Source: Vicinamibacterales bacterium
GTDB lineage: Bacteria > Acidobacteriota > Vicinamibacteria > Vicinamibacterales > UBA2999
Reading direction: 5' to 3'
Assembly (NCBI GenBank): GCA_030680175.1
Contig: JAUXWO010000093.1
Location: forward strand, 1 to 36,210
DNA length: 36,210 nt
In this document: positions 21,927 to 29,855 of the stretch, in pieces
Numbering within the stretch: position 1 is the stretch's first letter
How the letters are laid out: each line of letters begins with the position of its first letter
Position numbers and translations under genes: made by a program
The notes under the pieces: generated by a model
Told to the model about the DNA's origin: nothing
Databases searched by the model: none
The model's input: only the letters and a program-made list of their open reading frames with translations

Positions 21927-23946
21927 GGAAGGCCAGCCGGAACGACGCGGGCGCCGAGAGCAGGCGCCCGACGAGGCCGGGATGCGTCTGGCGCTCCAGC
22001 GGTCCGGCGTAGATGTAGTCGATCCCGAGGCGCCGGGCGAGCTGTGCGATCGCGGCGGGGTGCTCCTGCACGAAGATCCCGTCGTGGACGAGACGCGTGG
22101 CGCGCTCGTAGGGCTCCAGGGGAATCATGGCAATCGGGAGCCCCGCGGCCATCCGCCGCTCCCCGAACCCGGTGATGTAGCCCCAGGACGCGTTGGCCCG
22201 CGTGAGCGAATCCGGCTGCACCACGGCCGCCGGTGGGGTGTGACGGCGGACCCATTCGAGCGCGGCCGCTTCGCCGGGGCTGAGCCTCAAGACCCACGGG
22301 AATCCCGGTCCCGGCCGCGTGTTCGTCAAATCCTGCGCGTTGTGAATATCGAGGCCCACCGTCGGCAACGCGGCCGCGACGAGCAGCGCGGCCGCGCCCC
22401 AGACCACGCGACCGAACGCCGCCGGCCGGGACGCCACCCAGGTGAACAGCACCGCGATCAGCCCGGCCGCGGCCATGAACAACAGATGCCCGCTCCGCCA
22501 CCCGACCCACACCCCGCCCATGTTGGGGACGTCGGCATAGAAGTAGAACGCCAACGCCGACAGCACGAGCATCCCCAGGGGCAACGCCTCGCGCCGCCAC
22601 CACGCCGCCACCAGCAGCCCGGCCATCCCGAGCCACAGCGGCGGGCCGAAGCTGAGAAAGAGGCTGAACGGCGCGTTGCGGAACGCCACCCTGTTCGGGC
22701 CGAACTGCAGCAGCCCCCCGGCCTTCGGGTCGACGTACCCAAGCGCCGCGCTTGCGGCCACGGCCAGCCCGACCGGCACCGCGCCCAGCACGCCGCAGAG
22801 CAGGATGGTCGGGAGGTGCCGTCGCGGCAGCAGGCGCGCCGCGTAGACGCCGGACACGGCCACGCCGATGATGATCGCGGTGAAGCTGCTGTAGAGCACG
22901 GACAGGGCCAGGAGTCCCCCGGCCGCCAGCGCGACTGGCGCGCGCCCGACATCGCGGACCCGCCCGACCAGCAGCAGCGCCAGCAGGCCCAGCGCATAGC
23001 CGGTGAGGTGATGCGGCTGATACAGCAGCATCCGGTGCAGTCCGTCGATCGGCATCGCGTTGTGGAACCACCGCGTCACGGCATCCACGTTGATGTCCGT
23101 GAGCCGGAGCCACAGTTCATTGAGGTGACGCCAGGCGAGGATCCGCTCCACCGCCTCGAAGCTGCTCGCGAGGAAGACGATGCCAATCGCGGCGCCGGTC
23201 GCGGCCGGTCCGCCGCCCCACGCGCGGGCGAATCCGTACAGGAAGAGCAGAAACGCGACGCCGTAGCCGACCGAGTGCGCCAGGATGATCGGCTCGATCG
23301 GCAGGCCCCACGGCGCCGCCACACGGTAGCTCGCCGCCGACAGGAAGTGGGCCAGCCAGTAGTAGCGCAGGGCGTCGCCGCCGAGAAACGGATTCGCCGG
23401 CGGCAGGTCGCCCTTGCTGACCTCGGCCACCGCCGTCATCGCCCAGACGAAGTCGGCCGTGAAGTACGCGCGGTAGGCCACCCCGCCGTCAGCCATCGGC
23501 GCGGCCACATGGGCATACGGCAGCCCGACGACGACGGGAACGATGAGCAGCACCGCGAGGACGGCGACGAGGTCCAGCCGCCCCACGCGCGGCAGGGTCC
23601 AATCGGGCGCGATGCGGTCAAGCGGCAGCCGCCACAGGACCCAGACCGGCCAGGGCGCCAGGACGAACATCCAGGCACTCCGCGCGCCCAGCAGCCAGAG
23701 GGCCAGCAGGCCCACCGTACACAGGGCGAGGCCCACGACGGGCGCGAAGAGGGCGCGAGCCCCGGCATCGCTCCCGGGCACCACGCGGCTCACCACCAGG
23801 TACCCATGCCAGGCGAACCAGGCCTGGACGGCCACCAGGCAGGCGGCCGCCCACCATGGCAGCAACGCCAGCACCGTGAGCACCAGAGCCCCCAGCGACA
23901 CGGCACCAAGGGCGACGAGCGGCAGACGGCGCGGAGGGGATTCCAC
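21889..23946 (-). CDS. Large polytopic membrane protein, GT-C/DUF2298-like
   Basis: A 685-residue protein with about 12-14 membrane segments across residues 10-530 and a soluble C-terminal ~130 residues. LPPANPFLGGDALRYYWLAHFL recalls the YYY-type (DUF2298) membrane proteins, and the overall plan fits GT-C glycosyltransferases. The frame runs much further upstream, but that part lies over the methyltransferase gene in another frame. GTG 23946 is preferred because it follows the methyltransferase stop by five bases and has GGAAG upstream. It is the second gene of a two-gene minus operon and ends inside the epimerase gene (38-base convergent overlap). The acceptor is unknown. Confidence 0.82.
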   Translation of the reverse strand: MESPPRRLPLVALGAVSLGALVLTVLALLPWWAAACLVAVQAWFAWHGYLVVSRVVPGSDAGARALFAPVVGLALCTVGLLALWLLGARSAWMFVLAPWPVWVLWRLPLDRIAPDWTLPRVGRLDLVAVLAVLLIVPVVVGLPYAHVAAPMADGGVAYRAYFTADFVWAMTAVAEVSKGDLPPANPFLGGDALRYYWLAHFLSAASYRVAAPWGLPIEPIILAHSVGYGVAFLLFLYGFARAWGGGPAATGAAIGIVFLASSFEAVERILAWRHLNELWLRLTDINVDAVTRWFHNAMPIDGLHRMLLYQPHHLTGYALGLLALLLVGRVRDVGRAPVALAAGGLLALSVLYSSFTAIIIGVAVSGVYAARLLPRRHLPTILLCGVLGAVPVGLAVAASAALGYVDPKAGGLLQFGPNRVAFRNAPFSLFLSFGPPLWLGMAGLLVAAWWRREALPLGMLVLSALAFYFYADVPNMGGVWVGWRSGHLLFMAAAGLIAVLFTWVASRPAAFGRVVWGAAALLVAAALPTVGLDIHNAQDLTNTRPGPGFPWVLRLSPGEAAALEWVRRHTPPAAVVQPDSLTRANASWGYITGFGERRMAAGLPIAMIPLEPYERATRLVHDGIFVQEHPAAIAQLARRLGIDYIYAGPLERQTHPGLVGRLLSAPASFRLAFLNEDVAVFQVVR

Positions 23947-23951
23947 CGGCG

Positions 23952-24713
23952 CTACTTCCGGCAAAACGCCATCAGGTGCCACCCGAGCGGGCGCACCCAG
24001 GCGCGGGGCAGCGCGTTGAACGCGCCCACGAAGCAGGTGTTGAAGAGCACGCCCTTCCAGCCGCCGTGCAGGCGCGACTTCACGGGGAACCGCTCCGGCA
24101 CGAGGCGCACGTCGCCAAAGGGCGCGAGCAGCGCCCGGAACTCGGGGATCGAGTACTTCTTCAGCACGGGCGCGTCCTCGTGCTCGAGCTTCACCTTCGT
24201 CACCTGCGACATCGCATTCAGCCACGACACGCGGTTGTAGACCATGAAGATGGCCTCGCCGCCGGGCTTGAGCACCCGGTAGGCCTCGGCGACGACCCGC
24301 GGCGCGTCGGCGGCGTACTGCAGCACCCCATGGCCGTAGACGACGTCGAAGCTGGCGTCGGGGAACGGGAGGGCCTCGGCATCGGCCACGCGCAGGTCGG
24401 CGCCTTCGGCCACGCCGTGCCACTCGAAGTTCCGTCGCGCCAGGTCGATGGCCGTCTGCGCGAGGTCCACGCCGGTGACGCGCGCGCCCCCCTGCGCAAA
24501 GCGCACCAGGTCGGTGCCGATCCCGCAGCCCACCTCCAGCACCGTCCGGTCACGATAGGCGTCGAAGTCCACCAGGCGCGGCAGGTAGTGCAGCTTGTCG
24601 TACCGGTAGTCGTGGAGGTCGTCGAAGAACTCCCGGGACCCCACCGGATGGGTGGTCATCTCCAGGTCGTGGATGCGGTGGTTCCAGTAGTCGCGAATCG
24701 CCTCGGTCGTCAC
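23952..24713 (-). CDS. SAM-dependent methyltransferase, class I
   Basis: A 253-residue enzyme from GTG 24713. It starts with a tryptophan-rich RDYWNHRIHDLE region. The SAM motif is VLEVGCGIGTDL (~58-69), with GVDLAQTAI, ADAEALPFPDASFDVVYGHGVL and VLKPGGEAIFMVYN after it. An ATG at 24809 would add 32 low-complexity residues, but it leaves only 23 bases to the divergent transporter gene and lies on that gene's likely -10 box, so the GTG is preferred. The long C-terminal part (YSIPEFRALLAPFG.., WVRPLGWHLMAFCRK) is typical of the branch acting on glycan or lipid intermediates. It is transcribed with the GT-C-like gene. The methyl acceptor is unknown. Confidence 0.88.
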   Translation of the reverse strand: MTTEAIRDYWNHRIHDLEMTTHPVGSREFFDDLHDYRYDKLHYLPRLVDFDAYRDRTVLEVGCGIGTDLVRFAQGGARVTGVDLAQTAIDLARRNFEWHGVAEGADLRVADAEALPFPDASFDVVYGHGVLQYAADAPRVVAEAYRVLKPGGEAIFMVYNRVSWLNAMSQVTKVKLEHEDAPVLKKYSIPEFRALLAPFGDVRLVPERFPVKSRLHGGWKGVLFNTCFVGAFNALPRAWVRPLGWHLMAFCRK

Positions 24714-24784
24714 CGGGCCATGGTACTCCGACCGCCGTCCTTCGGGCGAGACCGGCGCGGCGGCCCTCCGACCGCCCGGACCGC

Positions 24785-24814
24785 TTCCCACGACGCCGAC
24801 GATCGTCATATAGT
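24785..24814 (+). promoter_or_regulatory. Candidate promoter for the TAXI transporter operon
   Basis: TTCCCA (24785-24790) and TATAGT (24809-24814) are spaced by 18 bases. A GGGAG ribosome site (24820-24824) precedes ATG 24833 by eight bases. The box overlaps an alternative upstream start of the divergent methyltransferase. Confidence 0.5.
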
Positions 24815-24832
24815 GCCGCGGGAGATCATTTG

Positions 24833-25810
24833 ATGACGCGGACCCTGATCACGCGGCGGCTGACGACGATCGCCGGCGCACTGGCGCTGGTCGTGGCGGC
24901 CGGCTGCGGCGCGCCCGCCGAGCGCACGTTCCTGACCATCGCCACGGCCGGCACCGGCGGGGTCTACTACCCGCTCGGCGGCGCACTCGCCCAGATCTAC
25001 AGCGCCGCCCTCCCCGGCGTAAACGCCTCGGCGCAGTCGACGGTCGGCTCGGTCTTCAACGTCCAGGCGGTCCAGCAGGGCCGTGCCGACGTCGCGTTCA
25101 CGATGGGCGACATCGCCTGGTTCGCCTACGAGCAGGGCACGGACTCCGACCCCACGCCCCACCGCAAGCTGCGCACGCTCGCGGTCCTGTATCAGAACAC
25201 GGTGCAGATCGTGGCGCGGCGCGACGGCCCGCTCCACACCATTGCCGACCTGCGCGGCCAGCGCGTCGGCGTCGGCGCGCCCGGCAGCGGCACCGAGGTC
25301 TCGGCGCGCGTCGTGATCGAGGCGCACGGCCTGAGCTATGCCGACGTCAGGCCCGACTACCTCTCGTTTGCCGAGGTGGCGGCCCAGATGCAGGACCGCA
25401 CCCTTGACGCCGGCGTCGTCACCGCCAGCTTCCCCGTCTCGGCGATCACCGACGCCAGCATGACCGTCGGCGTGCGCCTGCTGCCGGTGAGCGACGAGGC
25501 GCTGGCGCGCATCCGCGCGCAGTATCCCTTCTTCACGCGCGTGACGATCCCGGCCGGCACCTATCGCGGCCAGGACGAGGACGTGCCGACCGTCGCCGTC
25601 GAGAACCTGCTGGTCGTCAGCGAGGACCTCGACGAGCAGCTCGCCTACGACCTGACGCGCCTCCTCTTCGAGTCGCTCGAGGAGCTCGGACGGACGCACG
25701 TCGCGGCGAAGGAGATCGACGTAGCCGATGCGGCGACCGCGCCCATCCCGCTGCACCCCGGCGCCGAGCGGTACTACCGGGAGCGCGGCGTCCTGCCCGC
25801 CGTGCCATGA
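24833..25810 (+). CDS. TAXI-family TRAP transporter solute-binding lipoprotein
   Basis: A 325-residue periplasmic binding protein of the TAXI branch of tripartite ATP-independent transporters. Cys25 (VVAAGC) suggests a lipid anchor. The family signature IATAGTGGVYYPLGGALAQI (37-56) and QQGRADVAFTMGDIAW (~82-97) are present, as is the hinge GQRVGVGAPGSGTEV. TRAP systems use ion gradients to take up organic acids or amino acids; the ligand cannot be predicted here. ATG 24833 is chosen over a TTG three bases earlier because of its Shine-Dalgarno spacing. The stop overlaps the permease start (ATGA), so the two are made together. Confidence 0.93.
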   Translation: MTRTLITRRLTTIAGALALVVAAGCGAPAERTFLTIATAGTGGVYYPLGGALAQIYSAALPGVNASAQSTVGSVFNVQAVQQGRADVAFTMGDIAWFAYEQGTDSDPTPHRKLRTLAVLYQNTVQIVARRDGPLHTIADLRGQRVGVGAPGSGTEVSARVVIEAHGLSYADVRPDYLSFAEVAAQMQDRTLDAGVVTASFPVSAITDASMTVGVRLLPVSDEALARIRAQYPFFTRVTIPAGTYRGQDEDVPTVAVENLLVVSEDLDEQLAYDLTRLLFESLEELGRTHVAAKEIDVADAATAPIPLHPGAERYYRERGVLPAVP

Positions 25811-27747
25811 TCGCCACGCTGCCGCGACTCGCGACCCTCCTCGCGATCCTGCTCGGCGTCTACCACCTGTACACCGCGGTCCTCGGCGCGCCGGTGGCGC
25901 TTGTGCACCGGGCGATCCATCTGGGCGGCATGACAATGCTGGCCTACTTGATGATCGCGGCCTCGGAGCGCACCTCCAGAGCCGGGCGCGTGGCCGCCCT
26001 CGCCACGGGGATCCTCGGCACCGCCGCCGCGCTCTACCTCATCGTGTCGTTCCGCGACCTCATGACGCGCGTGGGGGCGCTCTCCCCGCTCGACCTGGTA
26101 ATGGCGACCCTGGCCGTCCTCGTCGTGATGGACCTCGCGCGGCAGATGCACGGCTGGGCGCTCACGATCACGACCAGCGCCTTCGTCGTCTACGGCGTCG
26201 CGGGGCCGTGGATTCCCGGCTTCATGGGCCATCGCGGCTACGCGCTGCCCGAGATCCTCGAGTTCCTCTACACGACGACCGAGGGGCTGTTCGGCGTGCC
26301 GCTCCAGGTCTCGGCCACCTACATCGCCGTCTTCATCCTCTTCGCCGCCTTCCTGGAGCGCTCCGGCATCATCGGCCTGTTCCACGACCTGGCGTTCGCC
26401 CTCGCGGGGCGGTCGGCCGGCGGCGTGGCCAAGGTGGCGGTCGTCTCGAGCGCGCTCATGGGCACGGTGAACGGCAGCGGCCTGGCCAACGTGACCACGA
26501 CGGGCGCGGTGACGATCCCGCTCATGAAGCAGAGCGGCTTCGCGCCGCACTACGCAGCGGCCGTCGAGGCCACGGCCTCGATGGGCGGCCAGATCATGCC
26601 GCCCGTGATGGGCGTCGCGGCCTTCCTGATGGCCGAACGCCTGGGCGTGCCGTACACCCGCATTGCTCTTGCGGCCATCGTGCCCGCCCTGCTCTACTTC
26701 TTCGCGACCGGCGTGCAGATCCACCTCCACGCGAAGCGGCATGGCCTGGTGCCGCCGCCCGACTCGAAGGCGCGCCGGCTGGGCGACGTCCTGCGCCGCG
26801 ACGGCTACCTGCTGCTGCCCGTGCTCGCGCTCTTCGTCGTGATGCTGCAGGGCTACTCCCCGGTGTATGCCGCGGTGGGCAGCATCGCGGCCAGCCTCCT
26901 GCTCTCATGGGCCGCCTCGCTCGTGGTCGCGCTCGGCACGCCGGGGGATGGCGCGACGCGACTGGCCGCGTTCCGCGCGGCCGCCGACGCACGAGGCGCC
27001 TCGCTCACCGGCATCCTGGGCTCGCTCGACGCCGGCATGCGGCGCACCGTCAGCGTCGCCGCCGCCTGCGCGGTGGTCGGGATCATCATCGGGATCGTGA
27101 CGCTGACGGGCGCCGGCCTGAAGCTCTCGAGCGCGATCATCATGGCGGCCGGCGAGCGGCTCCCCGCCACGCTGGTGCTGACGATGTTCGCGTGCTTCCT
27201 GCTGGGGATGGGGCTGCCGACGATTCCGACCTACATCATCACGTCGACGATGGCCGCGCCGGCGCTCCTCAAGCTGGGCGTCGACCCGCTGGCCGCGGAT
27301 TTCTTCGTGATGTACTTCGGCGTGCTGGCCAATCTGACACCGCCCGTGGCGCTGGCCGCCTACGCCGCGGCCGGCATCGCCGGCGCGAGTCCGCTGCGCA
27401 CGTCGATCCAGGGCATCCAGCTTTCGGTGGCGGGCTTCCTCGTGCCGTACATCTTCGTCTACTCCCCGATCATGCTCGGCGTCGGCTTCGAGCCGTGGGA
27501 GATGCTCGGTGTGACGGTGACGGCCACGGCGGGGGTGTTCGCGCTCGGCGCGGCCATGGAAGGGTACCTCTTCCGCGTGACGACCTGGTACGAGCGCGTG
27601 CTGCTCCTGGCGGCCGCGCTGGTCCTGATCGTGCCCGGGGTGTTCACCGACGCCATCGGCGCGGTGCTCTTCGCGGTAATCGTTGTGTCCCAACGACGAC
27701 GGCCCGTCCTGCCGGCGACCGTCAGCACGCAGGCCGAGTCTGCCTGA
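25807..27747 (+). CDS. TAXI-type TRAP transporter fused permease (DctQ-DctM like)
   Basis: A 646-residue permease fusing the small DctQ-like membrane subunit to the large DctM-like one, usual for TAXI systems. Around 16 or more hydrophobic segments are seen. The DctM core has SALMGTVNGSGLANVTTTGA, EATASMGGQIMPPVMGVAAF and GMGLPTIPTYIITSTMAAPA, and NLTPPVALAAYAAAGIAGA in the second half of the internal repeat. It pairs with the binding protein through a four-base overlap. Transcription probably ends within the large nested palindrome that starts 11 bases after the stop. Nothing in the sequence is broken; the substrate is unknown. Confidence 0.94.
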   Translation: MIATLPRLATLLAILLGVYHLYTAVLGAPVALVHRAIHLGGMTMLAYLMIAASERTSRAGRVAALATGILGTAAALYLIVSFRDLMTRVGALSPLDLVMATLAVLVVMDLARQMHGWALTITTSAFVVYGVAGPWIPGFMGHRGYALPEILEFLYTTTEGLFGVPLQVSATYIAVFILFAAFLERSGIIGLFHDLAFALAGRSAGGVAKVAVVSSALMGTVNGSGLANVTTTGAVTIPLMKQSGFAPHYAAAVEATASMGGQIMPPVMGVAAFLMAERLGVPYTRIALAAIVPALLYFFATGVQIHLHAKRHGLVPPPDSKARRLGDVLRRDGYLLLPVLALFVVMLQGYSPVYAAVGSIAASLLLSWAASLVVALGTPGDGATRLAAFRAAADARGASLTGILGSLDAGMRRTVSVAAACAVVGIIIGIVTLTGAGLKLSSAIIMAAGERLPATLVLTMFACFLLGMGLPTIPTYIITSTMAAPALLKLGVDPLAADFFVMYFGVLANLTPPVALAAYAAAGIAGASPLRTSIQGIQLSVAGFLVPYIFVYSPIMLGVGFEPWEMLGVTVTATAGVFALGAAMEGYLFRVTTWYERVLLLAAALVLIVPGVFTDAIGAVLFAVIVVSQRRRPVLPATVSTQAESA

Positions 27748-27757
27748 GAGATCGGTC

Positions 27758-28003
27758 CACGGATTACGCAGATGACGCAGATTGGCTTGCCGCCGACGCG
27801 TCCCGCGGTTGCCGGTCAACGACCGGCAACGAGGGCGTGACCAGCACCGGCGGAGCGAGAGCCTCGTCCGTTCACCCCGTCGGCTCTCGCTCCACCGGCG
27901 CTGGTCACGCCTTGGCGGCCTCCGGCCGCCACCGCGGGACGCGGCTCCACCAGCCTCACCCCACCGAGCTAATTGACATCTGCGTTATCCGCGTAATCTG
28001 CGG
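27758..28003. repeat. Nested palindrome folding as a four-way junction
   Basis: Outer arms 27758-27785 and 27971-28003 (GGATTACGCAGATGACGCAG and its imperfect complement) enclose P2 (27795-27808 with 27932-27945, 13 of 14 paired). Inside P2 are three hairpins placed almost end to end: Pa 27809-27829 (TTGCCGGTC-AAC-GACCGGCAA, perfect), P3 27834-27863 with 27882-27911 (28 of 30 paired, 18-base loop) and Pb 27913-27931 (TGGCGGCC-TCC-GGCCGCCA, perfect). Only 0-4 bases separate the helices. It fills the 287-base gap between the TRAP permease and the GlpD-like gene. No coding frame is supported. Confidence 0.92.
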
Positions 28004-28020
28004 ATGATCTAGCGCGCGGC

Positions 28021-28026
28021 TACAAT
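28021..28026 (+). promoter_or_regulatory. TACAAT -10 box before the GlpD-like gene
   Basis: TACAAT ends eight bases before ATG 28035, so transcription would start next to the ATG and give a leaderless message. No good -35 is at the right distance; a perfect TTGACA at 27973-27978 is too far upstream and lies in the palindrome arm. Confidence 0.45.
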
Positions 28027-28034
28027 AGCGAGGC

Positions 28035-29681
28035 ATGGTTCGCGACCTCCGCCTGCTGGCGGACACCACGTTCGACGTGCTCGTCGTCGGCGCCGGGATC
28101 TACGGCGCGGCGGCCGCCTGGGACGCCGCGCAGCGCGGCCTGTCGGTGGCCGTCATCGATCGCGGCGACTTCGGCAGCGGCACCTCCTTCAACAACCTGA
28201 AGACCGTCCACGGCGGCCTGCGGTCGCTGCAGTCGCTGAACTTCAGGCAGATGCGGCTGTTTATCCGCGAGCGGCGCGCGCTGGCGCGGCTCGTGCCCCA
28301 CCTCGTCCGCCCGCTCCCCTTCATCGTCCCGACCTACCGCGACCCCCGGCGCAGCAGCCTCCTGATGCGGCTGGCGCTGGCGATCAACGATGCCGTCTCG
28401 CGCGACCGGCACGAAGGCATCGCGGACCCCAGCCGTCACCTCCCGCCCGGGGCGATCGTCTCGCGCGAGGAATGCCTGCAACTGAGTCCGGCCGTCGATC
28501 CCGGCGGCGTCACCGGCGGCGCCGTCTGGTACGACTACCAGATGCACAACACCGACCGGGTGACGCTCGCGTTCCTGCTCTCGGCGACCGATGCCGGCGC
28601 GGTGGGGGCCAACTACCTGGAGGCGACGGGCTTCCTGACGGACGCCGGGCGCGTGACCGGGGTCGCGGCCGTGGACCGCCTGGGCGGCGGGACGCTCGAC
28701 ATCCGCGCCCGCGTGGTCCTCAATGCCGCCGGCCCCTGGGCCGGGGCGCTGCTGGCCTCGCTGCCCGATGGTGGGCCGCCCACGCCCGCCCCCCGGCTGT
28801 CGCTGGCCATGAACCTCGTCACGCGTCCCGTGGCGCGGACGCACGCCTGCGGCGGGATCGCCGACGGCCGCTTCCTCTTCCTCGTGCCCTGGCGCGACGT
28901 GTCGATCCTCGGAACGAGCCACGAGGCCCACGACGGCGGCCCTGATGCCCTGGAGGTCACCCGCTGGGATCTCGAGGCCCTGCTGGCCGACGCCCGCAAG
29001 GCCTTCCCCCATGCCAACCTGACGGCCGCCGATGTCCGCCTGATCCACCGGGGCCTCCTGCCCATGGTGTCCGGGCACGAGCACCACGTGCGCCTGCTTC
29101 GCGAGAGCGCCGTCATCGATCACCGCCGCACGAAGCTCGCCGGGCTGGTCTCGATGTTCGGCGTGCGCTACACCACGGCCCGGAAGACGGCGGCCGATGC
29201 GGTCGACGCCGTCTTCGCGCAGCTCGGCGCGGCGACGCCGCCGCCCTGCCGCACCGCTGAACTGCCGCTGGTCGGCGGGGCCATCGGCCACTACGGAAAC
29301 TTCGAGCGCGCCGTCCTGCTGCGCGCCGTCCCCGGGATGCCGGCCGAGGCCCTGGGGCGGCTCGCAGGCAGCTACGGCACGGCCTATGACGCCGTGCTGC
29401 AGATCGTGCGCGACCGCCCCGAGTTGGCTGCGCCCCTCGGGCGCCGCTGCCAGGTCACGGGCGCCGAGATCCTGCATGCCGCACGCGGCGAGATGGCCAT
29501 GAAGCTCGGCGATGCGGTGCTACGCCGCACGGAGGCGGGATCGGCCGGCCACCCCGGCACCGACGCCCTCGAGGCCGCCGCGGCGATCATGGCCCCCGAG
29601 CGCGGGTGGGACGAATGGCAGGCGCGCAACGAAGTCGCCGAAGTCGAGGGCTGGTACCAGCGCATGGCCAGCCCGCAGTAG
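28035..29681 (+). CDS. glpD: FAD-dependent glycerol-3-phosphate dehydrogenase (GlpD family)
   Basis: A 548-residue flavoprotein. GlpD enzymes oxidise glycerol-3-phosphate to dihydroxyacetone phosphate at the inner membrane and pass electrons to quinone. The FAD motif is VVGAGIYGAAAA (17-28), followed by DRGDFGSGTSFNNLKTVHGG (47-66) in place of the usual SGTSSRSSKLIHGG. The DAO_C domain is recognisable at the C-terminus by AEILHAARGEMAMKLGDAVL and RRTEAG. The changed FAD-proximal stretch (FNN for SRS) may mean a different alcohol or amine substrate. It stands alone, between the four-way palindrome and repeat copy B, convergent with asnB. Glycerol phosphate could serve the lipid or glycan pathways nearby, but no direct link is visible. 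Confidence 0.85.
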   Translation: MVRDLRLLADTTFDVLVVGAGIYGAAAAWDAAQRGLSVAVIDRGDFGSGTSFNNLKTVHGGLRSLQSLNFRQMRLFIRERRALARLVPHLVRPLPFIVPTYRDPRRSSLLMRLALAINDAVSRDRHEGIADPSRHLPPGAIVSREECLQLSPAVDPGGVTGGAVWYDYQMHNTDRVTLAFLLSATDAGAVGANYLEATGFLTDAGRVTGVAAVDRLGGGTLDIRARVVLNAAGPWAGALLASLPDGGPPTPAPRLSLAMNLVTRPVARTHACGGIADGRFLFLVPWRDVSILGTSHEAHDGGPDALEVTRWDLEALLADARKAFPHANLTAADVRLIHRGLLPMVSGHEHHVRLLRESAVIDHRRTKLAGLVSMFGVRYTTARKTAADAVDAVFAQLGAATPPPCRTAELPLVGGAIGHYGNFERAVLLRAVPGMPAEALGRLAGSYGTAYDAVLQIVRDRPELAAPLGRRCQVTGAEILHAARGEMAMKLGDAVLRRTEAGSAGHPGTDALEAAAAIMAPERGWDEWQARNEVAEVEGWYQRMASPQ

Positions 29682-29707
29682 CCGCATTCGAACGCGACCC
29701 ACTGAGA

Positions 29708-29834
29708 CGTACAAACACGAAGGACACGAAGGCCACGAAGGACGCGCACACTCTCGGGATCCGGTTGCGCAACGGGATACCCTGAATGACTTTCGTCCGT
29801 CTTCGTGGCCTTCGTGTCCTTCGTGTTTGTACGT
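29708..29834. repeat. CACGAAGG-armed inverted repeat, copy B
   Basis: The left arm 29708-29745 (ACGTACAAACACGAAGG followed by further ACACGAAGG units) and right arm 29795-29834 are near-perfect reverse complements. The centre contains GGGATCCGGTTGCGC, sharing GGATCCGGTT with copy C. It lies between the converging GlpD-like and asnB genes, 21 bases from the asnB stop, and could end transcription of both. Confidence 0.9.
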
Positions 29835-29855
29835 GATCCGTGATCCGTTGTTCGG

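Noticed and set aside
21859-24240. A very long open frame on the plus strand opposite the GT-C-like gene
   Set aside because: It is a GC-driven antisense shadow: His/Arg/Gln/Glu-rich with no hydrophobic core or motifs, while the minus frame has membrane segments and family features.
24714-24809. Upstream ATG start for the methyltransferase
   Set aside because: It would add a low-complexity segment unlike the family and would overlap the likely promoter of the divergent transporter gene.
27973-27978. TTGACA as the -35 of the GlpD-like gene
   Set aside because: It is 42 bases from the TACAAT box, far outside 16-18, and is part of the palindrome arm.
27758-28003. tRNA or tRNA-like gene
   Set aside because: The four-way junction has helices much longer than tRNA arms, no T-loop TTCRA or D-loop GG signature, and a total length of about 250 bases.
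25728-28007. A 759-codon plus-strand frame over the TRAP permease
   Set aside because: It is the Arg/His/Pro-rich alternate frame of a clear TAXI permease, and it continues through the palindrome.
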